Assembly (NCBI GenBank): GCA_013140415.1
Contig: JABFSW010000038.1
Coordinates: 1 to 16,604 of the forward strand
Source of the DNA: Nitrosarchaeum sp.
Lineage (GTDB): Archaea; Thermoproteota; Nitrososphaeria; Nitrososphaerales; Nitrosopumilaceae
DNA length: 16,604 nucleotides
Reading direction: 5' to 3'
The notes under the pieces were generated by a model, which was not told the DNA's origin, ran no database searches, and was given only the letters and a program-made list of their open reading frames with translations. The position numbers and the translations under genes were made by a program. Every line of letters begins with the position of its first letter. Positions within the stretch are counted from its first letter, which is position 1. Positions 7,034-16,039 of this stretch are shown here, piece after piece.

Positions 7034-7309
7034 TTTGTATTTGTACTAAAGAAATGAATCATAAAAGAAAGAGTTGTTCAACATGATTGACTATAGTTAA
7101 AATCAATTAAAGCGATCATATGAGATTTTCAACAGTTTTTTTAGATTTGTGTAAATTTTTGAAGAAAATCAGAAATTACACATACTATCAGTTTCAAACT
7201 ATAATGTAGATATTCAGAGAGAGTTTTATAAAAATTCTAATTATTGTAAATTGCAAACGTAATAGTAAAGATTAGATTTATTTAGCTTGAGGAAATCCTT
7301 GGATTAATT
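6979..7309. other. 331-nt non-coding gap with hairpin and cupredoxin promoter
   Basis: No convincing gene is seen on either strand. The first 70 nt hold a hairpin (described separately) and a nine-codon mini-ORF (ATG at 7028, stop at 7055-7057). The middle is plain AT-rich DNA with only weak inverted repeats near 7090-7122. The last 90 nt hold two TATA-like boxes for the copper protein gene. Confidence 0.6.
7225..7284 (+). promoter_or_regulatory. Two candidate TATA boxes of the cupredoxin gene
   Basis: TTTATAAAAA (7225-7234) would start transcription near 7256, with a leader of about 54 nt. ATTTATTTA (7276-7284) would start it near 7307, making the ATG at 7310 nearly leaderless. GAGG at 7289-7292 is too far from the ATG to be a normal ribosome binding site. 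Confidence 0.4.
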
Positions 7310-7891
7310 ATGGCAAGTATAGATAAAGCGGCAATTGCATTTTCTATTGCAATTGTAGCTGTTGGCGTAGGATTTGCAGCTTTTGCGGGTAATGTTCAAG
7401 ACAACGCTCCAGCGGTTTCTGCTCCAGTAATGACAAAAACTGTGGAACCAGAAATGCAAGCAGACCCATTTGCAGACATTGCAGATAAGGTAAAGCAAGA
7501 TGCAGAATCTACAACAACAGAAGAAACTGTAGTAGAAGATGAGACAATGGATGAAGAACCATCTGCACCAGTTGAGGAATCATCTGGACCAGAAACAGTT
7601 AGTGTTGAAATTCCAAAAGGAACTGCATCTCCAGGCTGTGAAACATCTAATGCATGTTTTTCACCAGCATCACTTACAATCAACGCAGGTGATACTGTAG
7701 AATGGACAAATGCCGATACAGCTGCACACACAGTAACAAGTGGTAGTCCAGCTAATGGTCCATCAGGTGTATTTGATAGTAGTTTAATCATGGGAGGCGC
7801 ATTATTTGAAAACACATTTGATGAAGCAGGAAACTATGATTACTTCTGCATGGTACATCCATGGATGGTTGGAAACATTCAAGTGAACTAA
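7310..7891 (+). CDS. Membrane-anchored plastocyanin-like cupredoxin
   Basis: This 193-residue blue (type 1) copper protein probably carries electrons outside the cell membrane. Residues 7-27 form a hydrophobic segment, a signal anchor or signal peptide. Residues 42-98 are a Glu/Thr/Pro-rich acidic spacer. Residues 98-193 form the cupredoxin domain, with the copper ligands H140 (AAHTV), C180, H183 and M186 in YFCMVHPWM. C110 and C116 could form a disulfide outside the copper site. Such proteins are abundant in ammonia-oxidising archaea, where copper proteins are thought to replace cytochromes c; which partner this one serves is not shown. It stands alone, convergent with uvrC with a 19-nt gap. 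Confidence 0.93.
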   Translation: MASIDKAAIAFSIAIVAVGVGFAAFAGNVQDNAPAVSAPVMTKTVEPEMQADPFADIADKVKQDAESTTTEETVVEDETMDEEPSAPVEESSGPETVSVEIPKGTASPGCETSNACFSPASLTINAGDTVEWTNADTAAHTVTSGSPANGPSGVFDSSLIMGGALFENTFDEAGNYDYFCMVHPWMVGNIQVN

Positions 7892-7910
7892 CCAAAATTT
7901 TTCTTTTTTA

Positions 7911-9497
7911 TTATTTTATTTGATTTTTACGTATTGTTCTATTGTATGCCACCCCAAATCTATGAGTTTCATCTCGTGCATATTGTAAAATTTTCAATGA
8001 GGGTCTATCTTTTGAAATTACAATGGAGTTTTTTTGGTTTGGAACAAATATTTCTTCGTTTTCTTTAGCAAGTGAAATACAATCAAGATGTAACCCAAGT
8101 GATTGCAATGACTTGAGTGCAGAATTTAGCTGTCCTTTTCCACCATCAATCAATATCAAATCAGGCAACTGTGAATTTTCTTCCAATAACCTAAGATATC
8201 TTCGTTTAATTATTTCGCTGATCATTGCAAAGTCATCTCTACCAGAAACTGTTTTAATTTTGAATTTTCGATATCCAGATTTGTTTGGTTTACCATCTAC
8301 AAATCTAGACATCGACCCAACTGCAAAATCATCCCCATGGTTAGAAACATCAAAGCACTCGATGATATGAGGAATTGCAGAGAGGTGTAATGCCTCTTTT
8401 AGTTCTATCAAACCAAGATCACCACCCTTGGAATGAATCAATGAAATATTCTTCAAAATCAAATTAATGATATCCATTTTTTTACCACGTTGTGGACAAA
8501 TAATTTCAACTGAGAATCCTGCCTGTTCAGAAAGTAGAGATTCTAAAAGTATTTTATTTTCAGGAAGTTCACTAACAAAGATAAATTTTGGAATTTTGTG
8601 GCTAGCATAATACTGAAAAAGAAAATTTGAAAAATTATTATCCCCAACAAGATCAAAAAAGAATTTGTCGCTGTCTCGCATTACCCCATTAATCATTCTA
8701 AAATTCATTACAGTTACAGTTTGATCTTTATCTTTAAATCCAAAGTATTCCTCATCAGAATTCTCAACATATTCCATTTTTTGTTTTGTTTGAAGACTAT
8801 TCAATCTAATCAAAGTATCACGAATATCCTTTGCACGTTCAAATTGTTGTGATTTGGCAGCTTGTGTCATTTCTTCTTTTAATTTTTTTGTAAAAATCTG
8901 AGTTTGGTTTTTTCCTTTTAGTACTTCTTCTAATGCAGATACATGTTGCATGTATTTGTCTTGAGCGTCTTTGAATTCACATGGACCTTCACAATTTCCC
9001 AAATGGTATTCCAAACAGACTTTTTTTGGTAATTGTTTACAGATTCTAATTTGAAATGCTTTTCGTAAAGTACCGATAGTAAGTAGCTTTGAGCTGCCTT
9101 GCATAAATGGGCCAAAAATTTTTCCACCACCTAAAAACTTTCCATCGTGTGTTCGTCTTGCAACAAGTAATCTAGGATATTTTTCGTTTGATATTCTAAG
9201 ATAGGTGTAGCGTTGCTGATCTTTTAATTCAATGTTAAACTTTGGTCTATGTTTTTTTATCATATTGGACTCTAAAAGAAATGCTTCGCTTTCATTATCA
9301 GTTAAAACAAATTCAATATCAAAAATATTTTCCACAAGCTTTTGCGTTTTGTAATTTTGATTTTTTAAAAAATATGACCTTACTCTGTTTTTTAGATTTT
9401 TTGCCTTACCGATATAGATAATTTTTTTATCAGAATCCTTCATCAAATAGATGCCAGGATTTGATGGGATGTGGATTTTTGAAATATCAAAAGTCAT
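7911..9497 (-). CDS. uvrC: UvrC, excinuclease ABC subunit C, lacking the C-terminal HhH region
   Basis: UvrC makes the 3' and 5' cuts around a DNA lesion held by UvrB. The protein has 528 residues. The GIY-YIG nuclease (GIY 15-17, YIG 28-30, R40, E76) makes the 3' cut. A Cys set C153, C161, C169 and C173 matches the iron-sulfur site described in bacterial UvrC. A UVR (UvrB-binding) helix pair is at about 205-237. The RNase H-like nuclease for the 5' cut keeps D383, D451 and H512. The protein stops 16 residues after THRF, so the tandem helix-hairpin-helix domain usual in bacterial UvrC (about 600 residues) is missing. There is no room for it before the convergent gene. The ATG overlaps the uvrA stop by 4 nt (ATGA). 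Confidence 0.95.
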   Translation of the reverse strand: MTFDISKIHIPSNPGIYLMKDSDKKIIYIGKAKNLKNRVRSYFLKNQNYKTQKLVENIFDIEFVLTDNESEAFLLESNMIKKHRPKFNIELKDQQRYTYLRISNEKYPRLLVARRTHDGKFLGGGKIFGPFMQGSSKLLTIGTLRKAFQIRICKQLPKKVCLEYHLGNCEGPCEFKDAQDKYMQHVSALEEVLKGKNQTQIFTKKLKEEMTQAAKSQQFERAKDIRDTLIRLNSLQTKQKMEYVENSDEEYFGFKDKDQTVTVMNFRMINGVMRDSDKFFFDLVGDNNFSNFLFQYYASHKIPKFIFVSELPENKILLESLLSEQAGFSVEIICPQRGKKMDIINLILKNISLIHSKGGDLGLIELKEALHLSAIPHIIECFDVSNHGDDFAVGSMSRFVDGKPNKSGYRKFKIKTVSGRDDFAMISEIIKRRYLRLLEENSQLPDLILIDGGKGQLNSALKSLQSLGLHLDCISLAKENEEIFVPNQKNSIVISKDRPSLKILQYARDETHRFGVAYNRTIRKNQIK

Positions 9498-12313
9498 TGT
9501 TTTAGTAATTTTTTGAGGTATTTTCCAGTATAGCTTCCAGGTGCTTTAGCAACTTGAATAGGCGTGCCCACAGCAACTATTTTGCCACCCTCATCACCAC
9601 CTTCAGGTCCCAAGTCAATTAACCAGTCAGAGTTTTTGATTACATCCATGTTGTGCTCAATTACCAGTACAGTATTTCCCAAATTTACCAGCCGATTTAA
9701 CACATCAAGAAGTTTTTGGACATCTGCAAAATGCAATCCGGTGGTAGGCTCATCAAGAATGTAAAATGTTTTACCAGTACCTCTTTTGGATAATTCAGAT
9801 GCAAGTTTTACTCTTTGTGCTTCTCCACCAGACAAAGTAGTAGATGACTGCCCTAGCTTGATGTACCCCAACCCAACATCAAAAATAGTTTGTAATTTTC
9901 TTCTAATTGAAGGAATGTTTTCAAAAAATTGTAGTGCCTCGTAAACTGTCATATCCAATACATCTGAAATATTTTTTCCTTTATACAAAACTGAAAGAGT
10001 TTCAGAATTGTATCGTTTGCCTTTACACTCATCACACTTTACATAAACATCAGATAAAAATTGCATCTCAATTTGTTTTACGCCATCACCATCACAGGCA
10101 AAACATCTTCCATCTGCTACATTAAAGGAGAATTGCCCTAGTGAATATCCTCTTTCTTTTGATAATTCTGTATTTGCATATAATTCTCTTATAAAAGTAA
10201 ATACGCCGATGTATGTTGCAGGATTAGAGCGTGGAGTTCGCCCAATTGGAGATTGATCAATTGCAATCACCTTATCAATATTTTCAAGACCTAAAATTTT
10301 ACTATGACTTCCAGATTTTACAGTAGATTGGTAAAAATGACTTTCAAGAGATTTTAATAAAATATCATTTATCAAAGTAGATTTTCCAGAACCAGACACG
10401 CCAGTTACAGAGACAAAAAGACCTAACGGAATCTCTACATCAATGTTTTTTAGATTATTTGCAGATGCTCCTTTAATAATTAATGATCCAGATCTGTTAC
10501 GTATCTTTTCTTCTAGTTTTATCAATGAATTATTTTTCAAATAATCTCCAGTCACAGATTTATGACCATTAAGAATTTGGCCAATAGTTCCCTCAAAGAC
10601 TATATTTCCTCCATGCACTCCTGCGCCTGGACCCAAATCCACAATCCAGTCTGAATTTCGTATAACTTCTTCGTCATGCTCCACTACAATTACAGTATTT
10701 CCAAGATTTCGTAGCTTTGTTAGCGTTTTAATGAGACGCTCATTATCACGCTGATGCAATCCAATTGTAGGCTCATCAAGAACATACAAGACTCCAGTAA
10801 GATTAGAACCAATCTGAGTTGCTAATCTAATTCTTTGAGATTCACCACCAGATAAAGTAGAGCTTAATCTATTTAATGTAAGATAGTTCAATCCTACATT
10901 CATTAAAAATTCTAATCTCTCTTTAATTTCTTTAAGGACATCTCGTGCAATATATTGTTCATTTTCAGTTAACGTTAATGTAGAGAAAAAATCATAGCAA
11001 TGATCAATGGATAAATCACAAACATCCATAATTCCCTTATCGTTAACTTTGACTGCCAGTGATTCTGGTTTTAATTTTTTTCCATTACACACAGTACAAG
11101 GTGTATCTCGCATGAATTGTTTTAGCCATTCACGTTTTGATTCAGAATCAGTTTCCATAAAAGAGCGTTGAAGATTATCTAATACTCCTTCAAATGCATT
11201 AGTGTATTGCCAAGAAGAATCACCGGATTTAGAACGATATTTAAAATCAATCAAGTCATTAGAGCCATGTAAAATAATTCGAAGATGTTTTGGCGTTATT
11301 TTTTCAATAGGAGTCATCAAATCAAATCCAAATTTTTTCCCGACAGCCCTTAATGCTTGTTTTCTAAATGCAGAAAATCGTCCACTCCATGGAACAATTG
11401 CACCATCTAAAATTGATTTACTCTTATCAGGAATTACAAGGTCTGCATCAAATTCCATCTTTATACCCAATCCATTACATGCCTTACACATTCCAAATGG
11501 AGAATTAAATGAAAAGGTTCTAGGTTCTAGCTCACCAATTGTCAATCCACAGTAAGGGCATGCATTGTTTTGTGAAAAAATTTTTTCTGATTTTTCAGAT
11601 GAAATCATGACGTCTCCTTTTGATGCTTTGATTGCAGTTTGTATTGCCTCAAATAGTCTAGAACGTTCGGATTTTTCTGTCTGGATTCTATCTACTACAA
11701 TCTCAATATTGTGCCATTTCTGTCTGTCAAGGGCTGGAAACTGCTCATCTAGGCTCAAAATCTCCCCATCTAGGCGTATTCTAGAGTATCCGTCTTTTTT
11801 TATCTGTTCAAATAATTTCTCATATGTTCCTTTTTTTCTCTGAATAATGGGAGATAGAATTAGGATTTTTTGGCCAGCAAAGTCTTTGAGAATAGAATCA
11901 CAAATAGTCTCAACTGATTGACTAGATATTTTTCTAGAGCAATTTGTACAGTAAGGAATTCCAATTCTCGCATAAAGCAATCTCATGTAATCATAGATTT
12001 CAGTGGTTGTTCCAACAGTAGAACGAGGATTCTTACTTGTAGTTTTTTGTTGAATAGATATTGCAGGAGAGAGTCCTTCTATAGAATCGACATCAGGTTT
12101 GTCCATCATTTCAAGGAACTGTCTTGCATAAGCAGAAAGTGATTCTACATAACGTCTCTGTCCTTCAGCATAAATTGTATCAAAAGCTAAAGTGGATTTT
12201 CCAGAGCCAGATAATCCAGTAATAACAACAAGATTATTTTTTGGAATATCAACATCAATGTTTTTTAGATTGTGGTGTCTTGCACCACGAATTTTTAATT
12301 TATTTTCTGCCAT
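9494..12313 (-). CDS. uvrA: UvrA, excinuclease ABC subunit A
   Basis: UvrA is the ATP-dependent damage sensor that loads UvrB on DNA. At 939 residues it is the normal length. The first ATPase has Walker [10 protein letters not shown] (33-41), signature LSGGESQR (487-494) and Walker [11 protein letters not shown] (511-520). The second has GVSGSGKST (638-646), LSGGEAQR (827-834) and ILDEP (852-856). Zinc-binding Cys sets are C252/C255/C276/C279 and C737/C740/C760/C763. All key motifs are intact, so the protein should be active. The ATG at 12313 lies inside the end of uvrB (14-nt overlap) and the TGA overlaps the uvrC ATG, which indicates coupled translation. It is bacterial in type and presumably an old transfer into this archaeal lineage. 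Confidence 0.98.
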   Translation of the reverse strand: MAENKLKIRGARHHNLKNIDVDIPKNNLVVITGLSGSGKSTLAFDTIYAEGQRRYVESLSAYARQFLEMMDKPDVDSIEGLSPAISIQQKTTSKNPRSTVGTTTEIYDYMRLLYARIGIPYCTNCSRKISSQSVETICDSILKDFAGQKILILSPIIQRKKGTYEKLFEQIKKDGYSRIRLDGEILSLDEQFPALDRQKWHNIEIVVDRIQTEKSERSRLFEAIQTAIKASKGDVMISSEKSEKIFSQNNACPYCGLTIGELEPRTFSFNSPFGMCKACNGLGIKMEFDADLVIPDKSKSILDGAIVPWSGRFSAFRKQALRAVGKKFGFDLMTPIEKITPKHLRIILHGSNDLIDFKYRSKSGDSSWQYTNAFEGVLDNLQRSFMETDSESKREWLKQFMRDTPCTVCNGKKLKPESLAVKVNDKGIMDVCDLSIDHCYDFFSTLTLTENEQYIARDVLKEIKERLEFLMNVGLNYLTLNRLSSTLSGGESQRIRLATQIGSNLTGVLYVLDEPTIGLHQRDNERLIKTLTKLRNLGNTVIVVEHDEEVIRNSDWIVDLGPGAGVHGGNIVFEGTIGQILNGHKSVTGDYLKNNSLIKLEEKIRNRSGSLIIKGASANNLKNIDVEIPLGLFVSVTGVSGSGKSTLINDILLKSLESHFYQSTVKSGSHSKILGLENIDKVIAIDQSPIGRTPRSNPATYIGVFTFIRELYANTELSKERGYSLGQFSFNVADGRCFACDGDGVKQIEMQFLSDVYVKCDECKGKRYNSETLSVLYKGKNISDVLDMTVYEALQFFENIPSIRRKLQTIFDVGLGYIKLGQSSTTLSGGEAQRVKLASELSKRGTGKTFYILDEPTTGLHFADVQKLLDVLNRLVNLGNTVLVIEHNMDVIKNSDWLIDLGPEGGDEGGKIVAVGTPIQVAKAPGSYTGKYLKKLLKQ

Positions 12314-14252
12314 CTTTGAATTTAATCTCCTTTTCCAGTCTTTTTATTCTATTTCGGCATTCAATTGCACGCTCAAAATCTAATTCTTCAGAATATTTTT
12401 TCATCTGAGAGTCTAGTTCAATAATATCAGTAGCAAGATCGTGTATTGATTTTAGTTTAGATTCATCTAATGTCGTAACTTGTTCAGGAACTGATTTTAT
12501 GATTGTCTGTGGAGTTATGTTGTGCTCTTTGTTGTATTGTATTTGTTTTTCTTTACGTCTTTTTGTCTCATCTATTGCATGAGACATTGATTTTGTAATG
12601 TTATCGGCATACATAATTACAGAACCATTTACATTTCTTGCAGCTCTTCCAAATGTTTGAATCAAGCTAGTAAAGTTTCTCAGAAATCCTTCCTTGTCGG
12701 CATCTAAAATTGCAACTAGTGAAACCTCAGGGATATCCAAGCCCTCCCTTAACAAATTAATTCCAACTAGGACATCAAATTCTCCTAATCGTAATTGTCG
12801 AATTAATTCTGTTCTTTGCAATCCTTCTATTTCAGAGTGCATATATCTCACCTTCACCTGTTTTTTTGAGAGATATTCAGCAAGGTCTTCAGCCATTCGC
12901 TTTGTCAGAGTAGTGACTAAAACACGCTCATTTTTTGCTGCTCTTTTGGCAATTTCTTGAATTAAATCATCCATTTGGTCTTTTGTGGGCCTAATCTCCA
13001 CTGCTGGATCAAGTAATCCCGTAGGCCTTACTAGCTGCTCTGCTATTTGAGATGATATTTTTTTCTCATATTCACTGGGAGTTGCAGATACAAAAATTGT
13101 GTTTTTTAGATAATTCTCAAATTCTTCAAATTTTAATGGTCTGTTATCATATGCACTTGGTAGACGAAAACCATATGTTACCAGTTCTTTTTTTCTTGAA
13201 TAGTCACCCTTGTACATTCCATGTAGTTGTGGTAAAGTAACATGTGATTCATCAATTACAAGTAGATAGTCATCTCCAAAAAAATCCATCAAACAAAATG
13301 CTTTCTCGCCAGGTTGTCTTCCATCAAAATGCCTTGAATAGTTTTCAATTCCGGAGCAATAACCTAATTCCTCTATCATCTCCAGATCATATTTTGTTCT
13401 CATTTCTAGTCTTTGTTTTTCTAATTCATTTAGCTCTGGTAGTCGTTTTTCCAGCTCGTCTTTAATTGAAAGTATAGCCTTTTCTCTAACATCTTTTGCA
13501 ATCAAATAGTGTTTTGCAGGAAAAATTTTCATCTGAGTGACTTTGCGTTTTTCTTTAAGCGATATATTATCAAGTAATGTAATTTTTTCTACATCATCGC
13601 CAAACATTGAAATTCGTACAATATCTTCAGAATATGCGGGAACAATATCTATTGTATCACCCTTTACTCGAAAATTACCAGGAGCTATTTCTGTATCATT
13701 TCTTTCATATCGTGCATCAATGAATTTTTTTATTAGTTCATTTCTTTTTATTACATCGCCGGCATTAATTGTAATTGCCAAGTCTTCCCAGTCCTGAGGA
13801 TTACCAAGTGAATAGATGCAAGACACTGTTGAGACAATAATTGTAGGATCTCCAGATAGTAGCATTGCAGTTGCCTCTAATCGTAATTTTTCAATTTTTT
13901 CATTGATTTGTGTGTCTTTTTCAATATAGGTATCTGTTTGAGGCATATAGCTTTCAGGCTGATAATAGTCATAGTATGATACAAAATAGCCTACATTATT
14001 TTTTGGAAAAAATTGCTTTAATTCAGAATATAGTTGTGCAGCCAAAGTTTTGTTGTGAGATATGACCAGTGTGTTTTTTCCAGTTCTTGCAATGACATTT
14101 GCAATAGAAAATGTCTTTCCGCTTCCAGTTACGCCAAGTAATGTCTGAATTGTTTTCTTTTTTACACCTTCAACTAGGGCATCAATTGCTTGGGGTTGAT
14201 CACCAGTAGGTTCAAACTCGGATACTAGTTCAAATTTATGAATTTGTTGCAA
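12300..14252 (-). CDS. uvrB: UvrB, excinuclease ABC subunit B
   Basis: UvrB is the helicase-fold protein that verifies damage and recruits UvrC. It has 650 residues, close to the usual 660-680. Walker A is GVTGSGKT (40-47). The damage-probing beta-hairpin is at about 91-115 ([19 protein letters not shown]). Walker B is LVIDESH (331-337). Helicase motif VI is QTFGRAARN (532-540), and a C-terminal UVR helix pair (612-647) contacts UvrC. The start is TTG at 14252: the codon before it is CTG, preceded by a stop, and no in-frame ATG fits. A TATA box centred 28 nt upstream supports a leaderless TTG start. It is the first gene of the uvrB-uvrA-uvrC operon. Confidence 0.97.
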   Translation of the reverse strand: MQQIHKFELVSEFEPTGDQPQAIDALVEGVKKKTIQTLLGVTGSGKTFSIANVIARTGKNTLVISHNKTLAAQLYSELKQFFPKNNVGYFVSYYDYYQPESYMPQTDTYIEKDTQINEKIEKLRLEATAMLLSGDPTIIVSTVSCIYSLGNPQDWEDLAITINAGDVIKRNELIKKFIDARYERNDTEIAPGNFRVKGDTIDIVPAYSEDIVRISMFGDDVEKITLLDNISLKEKRKVTQMKIFPAKHYLIAKDVREKAILSIKDELEKRLPELNELEKQRLEMRTKYDLEMIEELGYCSGIENYSRHFDGRQPGEKAFCLMDFFGDDYLLVIDESHVTLPQLHGMYKGDYSRKKELVTYGFRLPSAYDNRPLKFEEFENYLKNTIFVSATPSEYEKKISSQIAEQLVRPTGLLDPAVEIRPTKDQMDDLIQEIAKRAAKNERVLVTTLTKRMAEDLAEYLSKKQVKVRYMHSEIEGLQRTELIRQLRLGEFDVLVGINLLREGLDIPEVSLVAILDADKEGFLRNFTSLIQTFGRAARNVNGSVIMYADNITKSMSHAIDETKRRKEKQIQYNKEHNITPQTIIKSVPEQVTTLDESKLKSIHDLATDIIELDSQMKKYSEELDFERAIECRNRIKRLEKEIKFKDGRK

Positions 14253-14276
14253 CAGTTACGATCATCCAAAACTGAA

Positions 14277-14284
14277 CTTATAGC
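14277..14284 (-). promoter_or_regulatory. TATA-like box of the uvrBAC operon
   Basis: The minus strand reads GCTATAAG, centred about 28 nt before the uvrB TTG start. This predicts a transcript beginning within a few bases of that codon. No SOS-like operator was recognised near it. Confidence 0.5.
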
Positions 14285-14372
14285 TAACTATCGTTAAGTA
14301 AAAAACCACAGGTGAGCAGAGAATCACATTTAGGATACATGGATACAATGCCTATGGCGGTATGTTAAGAGT

Positions 14373-14386
14373 AAAAAAGATTTTTT
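14373..14386 (-). terminator. Probable T-tract terminator after the HEPN-like gene
   Basis: AAAAAAGATTTTTT abuts the stop codon of the minus-strand gene. On that strand a six-T tract follows the stop directly. Archaeal termination often uses such T-runs, and the symmetric A/T pattern could also form a weak hairpin. Confidence 0.35.
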
Positions 14387-15090
14387 TAATCCTTTAATGC
14401 ATTTATGACTCTGCTATTAGCTTCTATACACAAAAGAAACAAATCTTGGACTGTATCTAAAGTGTAAAACATATCAGGATGTGAAGTGGGATTCCTGAAA
14501 TTGAATCTAATATTGTCATAAGAATCCAATAATGTTTTATATGATCTCAGTTTAGGATTTGTTCGCATCTGCTCGATCATAGGCTTCCATAATAACACGG
14601 AATTATGATTTTTCTTAGGAATTTTTTTACGATAAAACTGGCGTAGTGTTTCTTCAGTGGCTCTCAAAATATGGAAAGCTGCCGCAGTGGGCATTTCAAA
14701 AGCAACGCATTTTCCAGCCTCTTGAAAATCTTTTTGAGATAAATATGACATACGATTAAAAACGCCGTCTCCAAATAATGCTCCAACATTATCTAGTAAT
14801 TTTGTTAAATCTAATCTTTTATTAGTTAAAACAAAGGAATGTTTAAGACGTAATTCTGCATCTACCGTCTTTTCTATAGCTATAGCAAAATCTATTATTT
14901 CTTTTACACTCACTTCAGAAACAGCTTCATCATTTTTTTGTAAGTATAAATTTTTTAATGATTTTGATTTCTCAGACTTGATTACTTGGGCTGTGACATC
15001 AAGACCACTCTTATTTATAAATCCAATATTTTTATCAAGAAATTCTTTTGCAGACTTTACATTCTCATAATGACGATCAGATATTAACAT
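14386..15090 (-). CDS. HEPN-like protein with RX4H motif, possible RNase
   Basis: This 234-residue, mostly helical protein has an end segment YDNIRFNFRNPTSHPD containing R199-NPTS-H204. That is the RX4-6H pattern that forms the active site of HEPN-fold ribonucleases in toxins, abortive-infection proteins and RNA-processing enzymes. The preceding helix AAFHILRATEETLRQFYRKK (137-156) and the following one (about 211-232) fit a HEPN four-helix bundle. Residues 1-130 are a separate helical region that I do not recognise. The start is set at the ATG at 15088-15090. A longer reading to 15183 would add 31 residues rich in Ile/Phe/Lys/Tyr that look like translated promoter DNA. It has its own palindrome-rich upstream region and is not part of the uvr operon. 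The HEPN call is moderate. Confidence 0.72.
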   Translation of the reverse strand: MLISDRHYENVKSAKEFLDKNIGFINKSGLDVTAQVIKSEKSKSLKNLYLQKNDEAVSEVSVKEIIDFAIAIEKTVDAELRLKHSFVLTNKRLDLTKLLDNVGALFGDGVFNRMSYLSQKDFQEAGKCVAFEMPTAAAFHILRATEETLRQFYRKKIPKKNHNSVLLWKPMIEQMRTNPKLRSYKTLLDSYDNIRFNFRNPTSHPDMFYTLDTVQDLFLLCIEANSRVINALKD

Positions 15091-15108
15091 ATGATAATCC
15101 CAGCCAAA

Positions 15109-15133
15109 TGTATAGAATGTATACAATTGTATT
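15109..15133. promoter_or_regulatory. Spaced TGTATA repeats and palindrome in the HEPN gene promoter
   Basis: TGTATA occurs at 15109-15114 and 15118-15123, and the near copy TGTATT at 15128-15133, about one helical turn apart. TACAATTGTA at 15122-15131 is a perfect palindrome. On the minus strand CTATACA (15109-15115) is a candidate box A about 22 nt before the ATG at 15090, so a protein bound here could block transcription. Confidence 0.4.
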
Positions 15134-15159
15134 TTTTCCACATTTTTAATAAAAAATAT

Positions 15160-15191
15160 GATCTTAATAAAGATCAAATACAAGTTTTGTA
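15160..15191. repeat. Two adjacent perfect inverted repeats
   Basis: GATCTT and AAGATC (15160-15175, 4-nt spacer AATA) are followed by TACAA and TTGTA (15179-15191, 3-nt spacer). The second reuses the TACAA/TTGTA arms of the palindrome at 15122-15131. They sit between the HEPN-like gene and the divergent 52-residue ORF. Confidence 0.5.
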
Positions 15192-15202
15192 CCTAAAATA
15201 AT

Positions 15203-15361
15203 ATGGGTTTATTCAAACACAATTCTGAGACAATACAAGAAAATAATGGAGAATTAACGAAATGTTTGGGTGAATTAGACTGTGAAGAGACCATAATCAA
15301 CGACAAGAAACAGTTTGGAAGAGTTAGAATTCTACCATACAGGTTCATCAACCATTTGTAA
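15203..15361 (+). CDS. Possible 52-residue protein, divergent from the HEPN-like gene
   Basis: An open frame from ATG at 15203 to TAA at 15359-15361 encodes a soluble, charged 52-residue peptide (starting MGLFKHNSET, containing two Cys) that resembles nothing I recognise. Points in favour are the mixed polar composition typical of real small proteins and a TTAATAAAG box at 15164-15172 about 35 nt upstream. Points against are its shortness and a 30-nt overlap with the end of the convergent PPOX gene. If real, its position opposite the HEPN-like gene would make it a candidate partner or regulator. Confidence 0.35.
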   Translation: MGLFKHNSETIQENNGELTKCLGELDCEETIINDKKQFGRVRILPYRFINHL

Positions 15362-15967
15362 TCCATTTTCAGTTATCTCAAATCCCATAATTTTCAAAGT
15401 CTCTTGTGTAGTAGGAGAATTTCTCTTCAATATTTTTTCTGCCAAATCCATCCTGTTCTCTGCACGCATGTGTTGCCCAATTTTGTATTTTCCATAAAGT
15501 GTATCAGGAATAACTTTGATCACTGCAACACTATCTAAAACTTTCATAGCAGACTGAATTGGATCATATCCTCCTTCAGGCTGATACTTTTTCATAAGAC
15601 CATTTAGTGCAAGTGTTTTTTCTTCTCTATCTGTTACCAGTGATGCTTTACCCTTGATCACAACACTGATGTATAATGTATCTGCAAGTGATGCATCTTT
15701 TGGATCTTCAAAGTAGGAAGGCAGAAACTCTAGTTCCCTATCAACTTCAAAACCGACTTTGTTATTTCGATTGATGTTATCAAGTTTTTCACCTTTGGTA
15801 TGAGAATGCATGTATATGGAATCATTTAGAAAAACAAAATTCATAGGTATTATCTGAGGGTATCCATTCTCATCAATACTGGAAATTCGTCCAACGTGTT
15901 CTTGGTTCAAAAATTCTTGGATTTTTTGATGGGACTTGATTTGTAAAATTCCAACTAGTTGCAACAA
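15332..15967 (-). CDS. PPOX-family (pyridoxamine 5'-phosphate oxidase-like) flavin-binding protein
   Basis: This 211-residue protein has the split-barrel fold of flavin-binding oxidoreductases. It shows the early strand GRISSIDENGYPQIIPMNF (26-44), HSHTKGEKLDNINRNNKVGF (54-73) and the strand SVVIKGKASLV (101-111), then KYQPEGGYDP (127-136). This arrangement resembles the NimA-like/general-stress group that binds FMN, F420 or heme; the cofactor cannot be decided here. The start is one of two consecutive TTG codons (15965-15967 or 15962-15964), as no ATG or GTG is available. A TTTATAAT box on the minus strand (15987-15994) lies about 24-27 nt upstream, supporting a leaderless TTG start. The C-terminus after about residue 165 is an added helical tail. 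Confidence 0.88.
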   Translation of the reverse strand: MLQLVGILQIKSHQKIQEFLNQEHVGRISSIDENGYPQIIPMNFVFLNDSIYMHSHTKGEKLDNINRNNKVGFEVDRELEFLPSYFEDPKDASLADTLYISVVIKGKASLVTDREEKTLALNGLMKKYQPEGGYDPIQSAMKVLDSVAVIKVIPDTLYGKYKIGQHMRAENRMDLAEKILKRNSPTTQETLKIMGFEITENGLQMVDEPVW

Positions 15968-15986
15968 GGTTATTTTTATTAATAAT

Positions 15987-15994
15987 ATTATAAA
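15987..15994 (-). promoter_or_regulatory. TATA box of the PPOX-family gene
   Basis: The minus strand reads TTTATAAT, centred 24-27 nt before the tandem TTG codons. This decides in favour of a TTG start, because transcription would begin there. Confidence 0.45.
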
Positions 15995-16010
15995 TCCAGA
16001 GCCTAAATCT

Positions 16011-16019
16011 CTAAAATAC
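16011..16019 (+). promoter_or_regulatory. TATA-like box of the small coiled-coil gene
   Basis: CTAAAATAC is centred about 25 nt before the ATG at 16040, predicting a leaderless mRNA. A closely similar CTAAAATA recurs before the gene at 16315. Confidence 0.4.
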
Positions 16020-16039
16020 CAGTGGATTAAAGAAAAATC

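Noticed and set aside
6979..7309. tRNA gene in the long non-coding gap
   Set aside because: No T-loop consensus or cloverleaf could be traced; only a single hairpin is present.
7396..7815. Long minus-strand frame inside the cupredoxin gene
   Set aside because: It is antisense to a clearly coding gene; its Ser/Val/Ala-rich product is what the reverse complement of the Glu/Thr-rich linker gives.
14254..14298. Inverted repeat GTTACGAT / ATCGTTAA near the uvrB promoter as an operator
   Set aside because: The arms match only after an insertion, so it is no better than chance in this AT-rich DNA.
15091..15183. 31-residue N-terminal extension of the HEPN-like protein
   Set aside because: Its composition (Ile, Phe, Lys, Tyr) looks like AT-rich DNA read by chance, and it would cover the TATA-like box and the palindromes.
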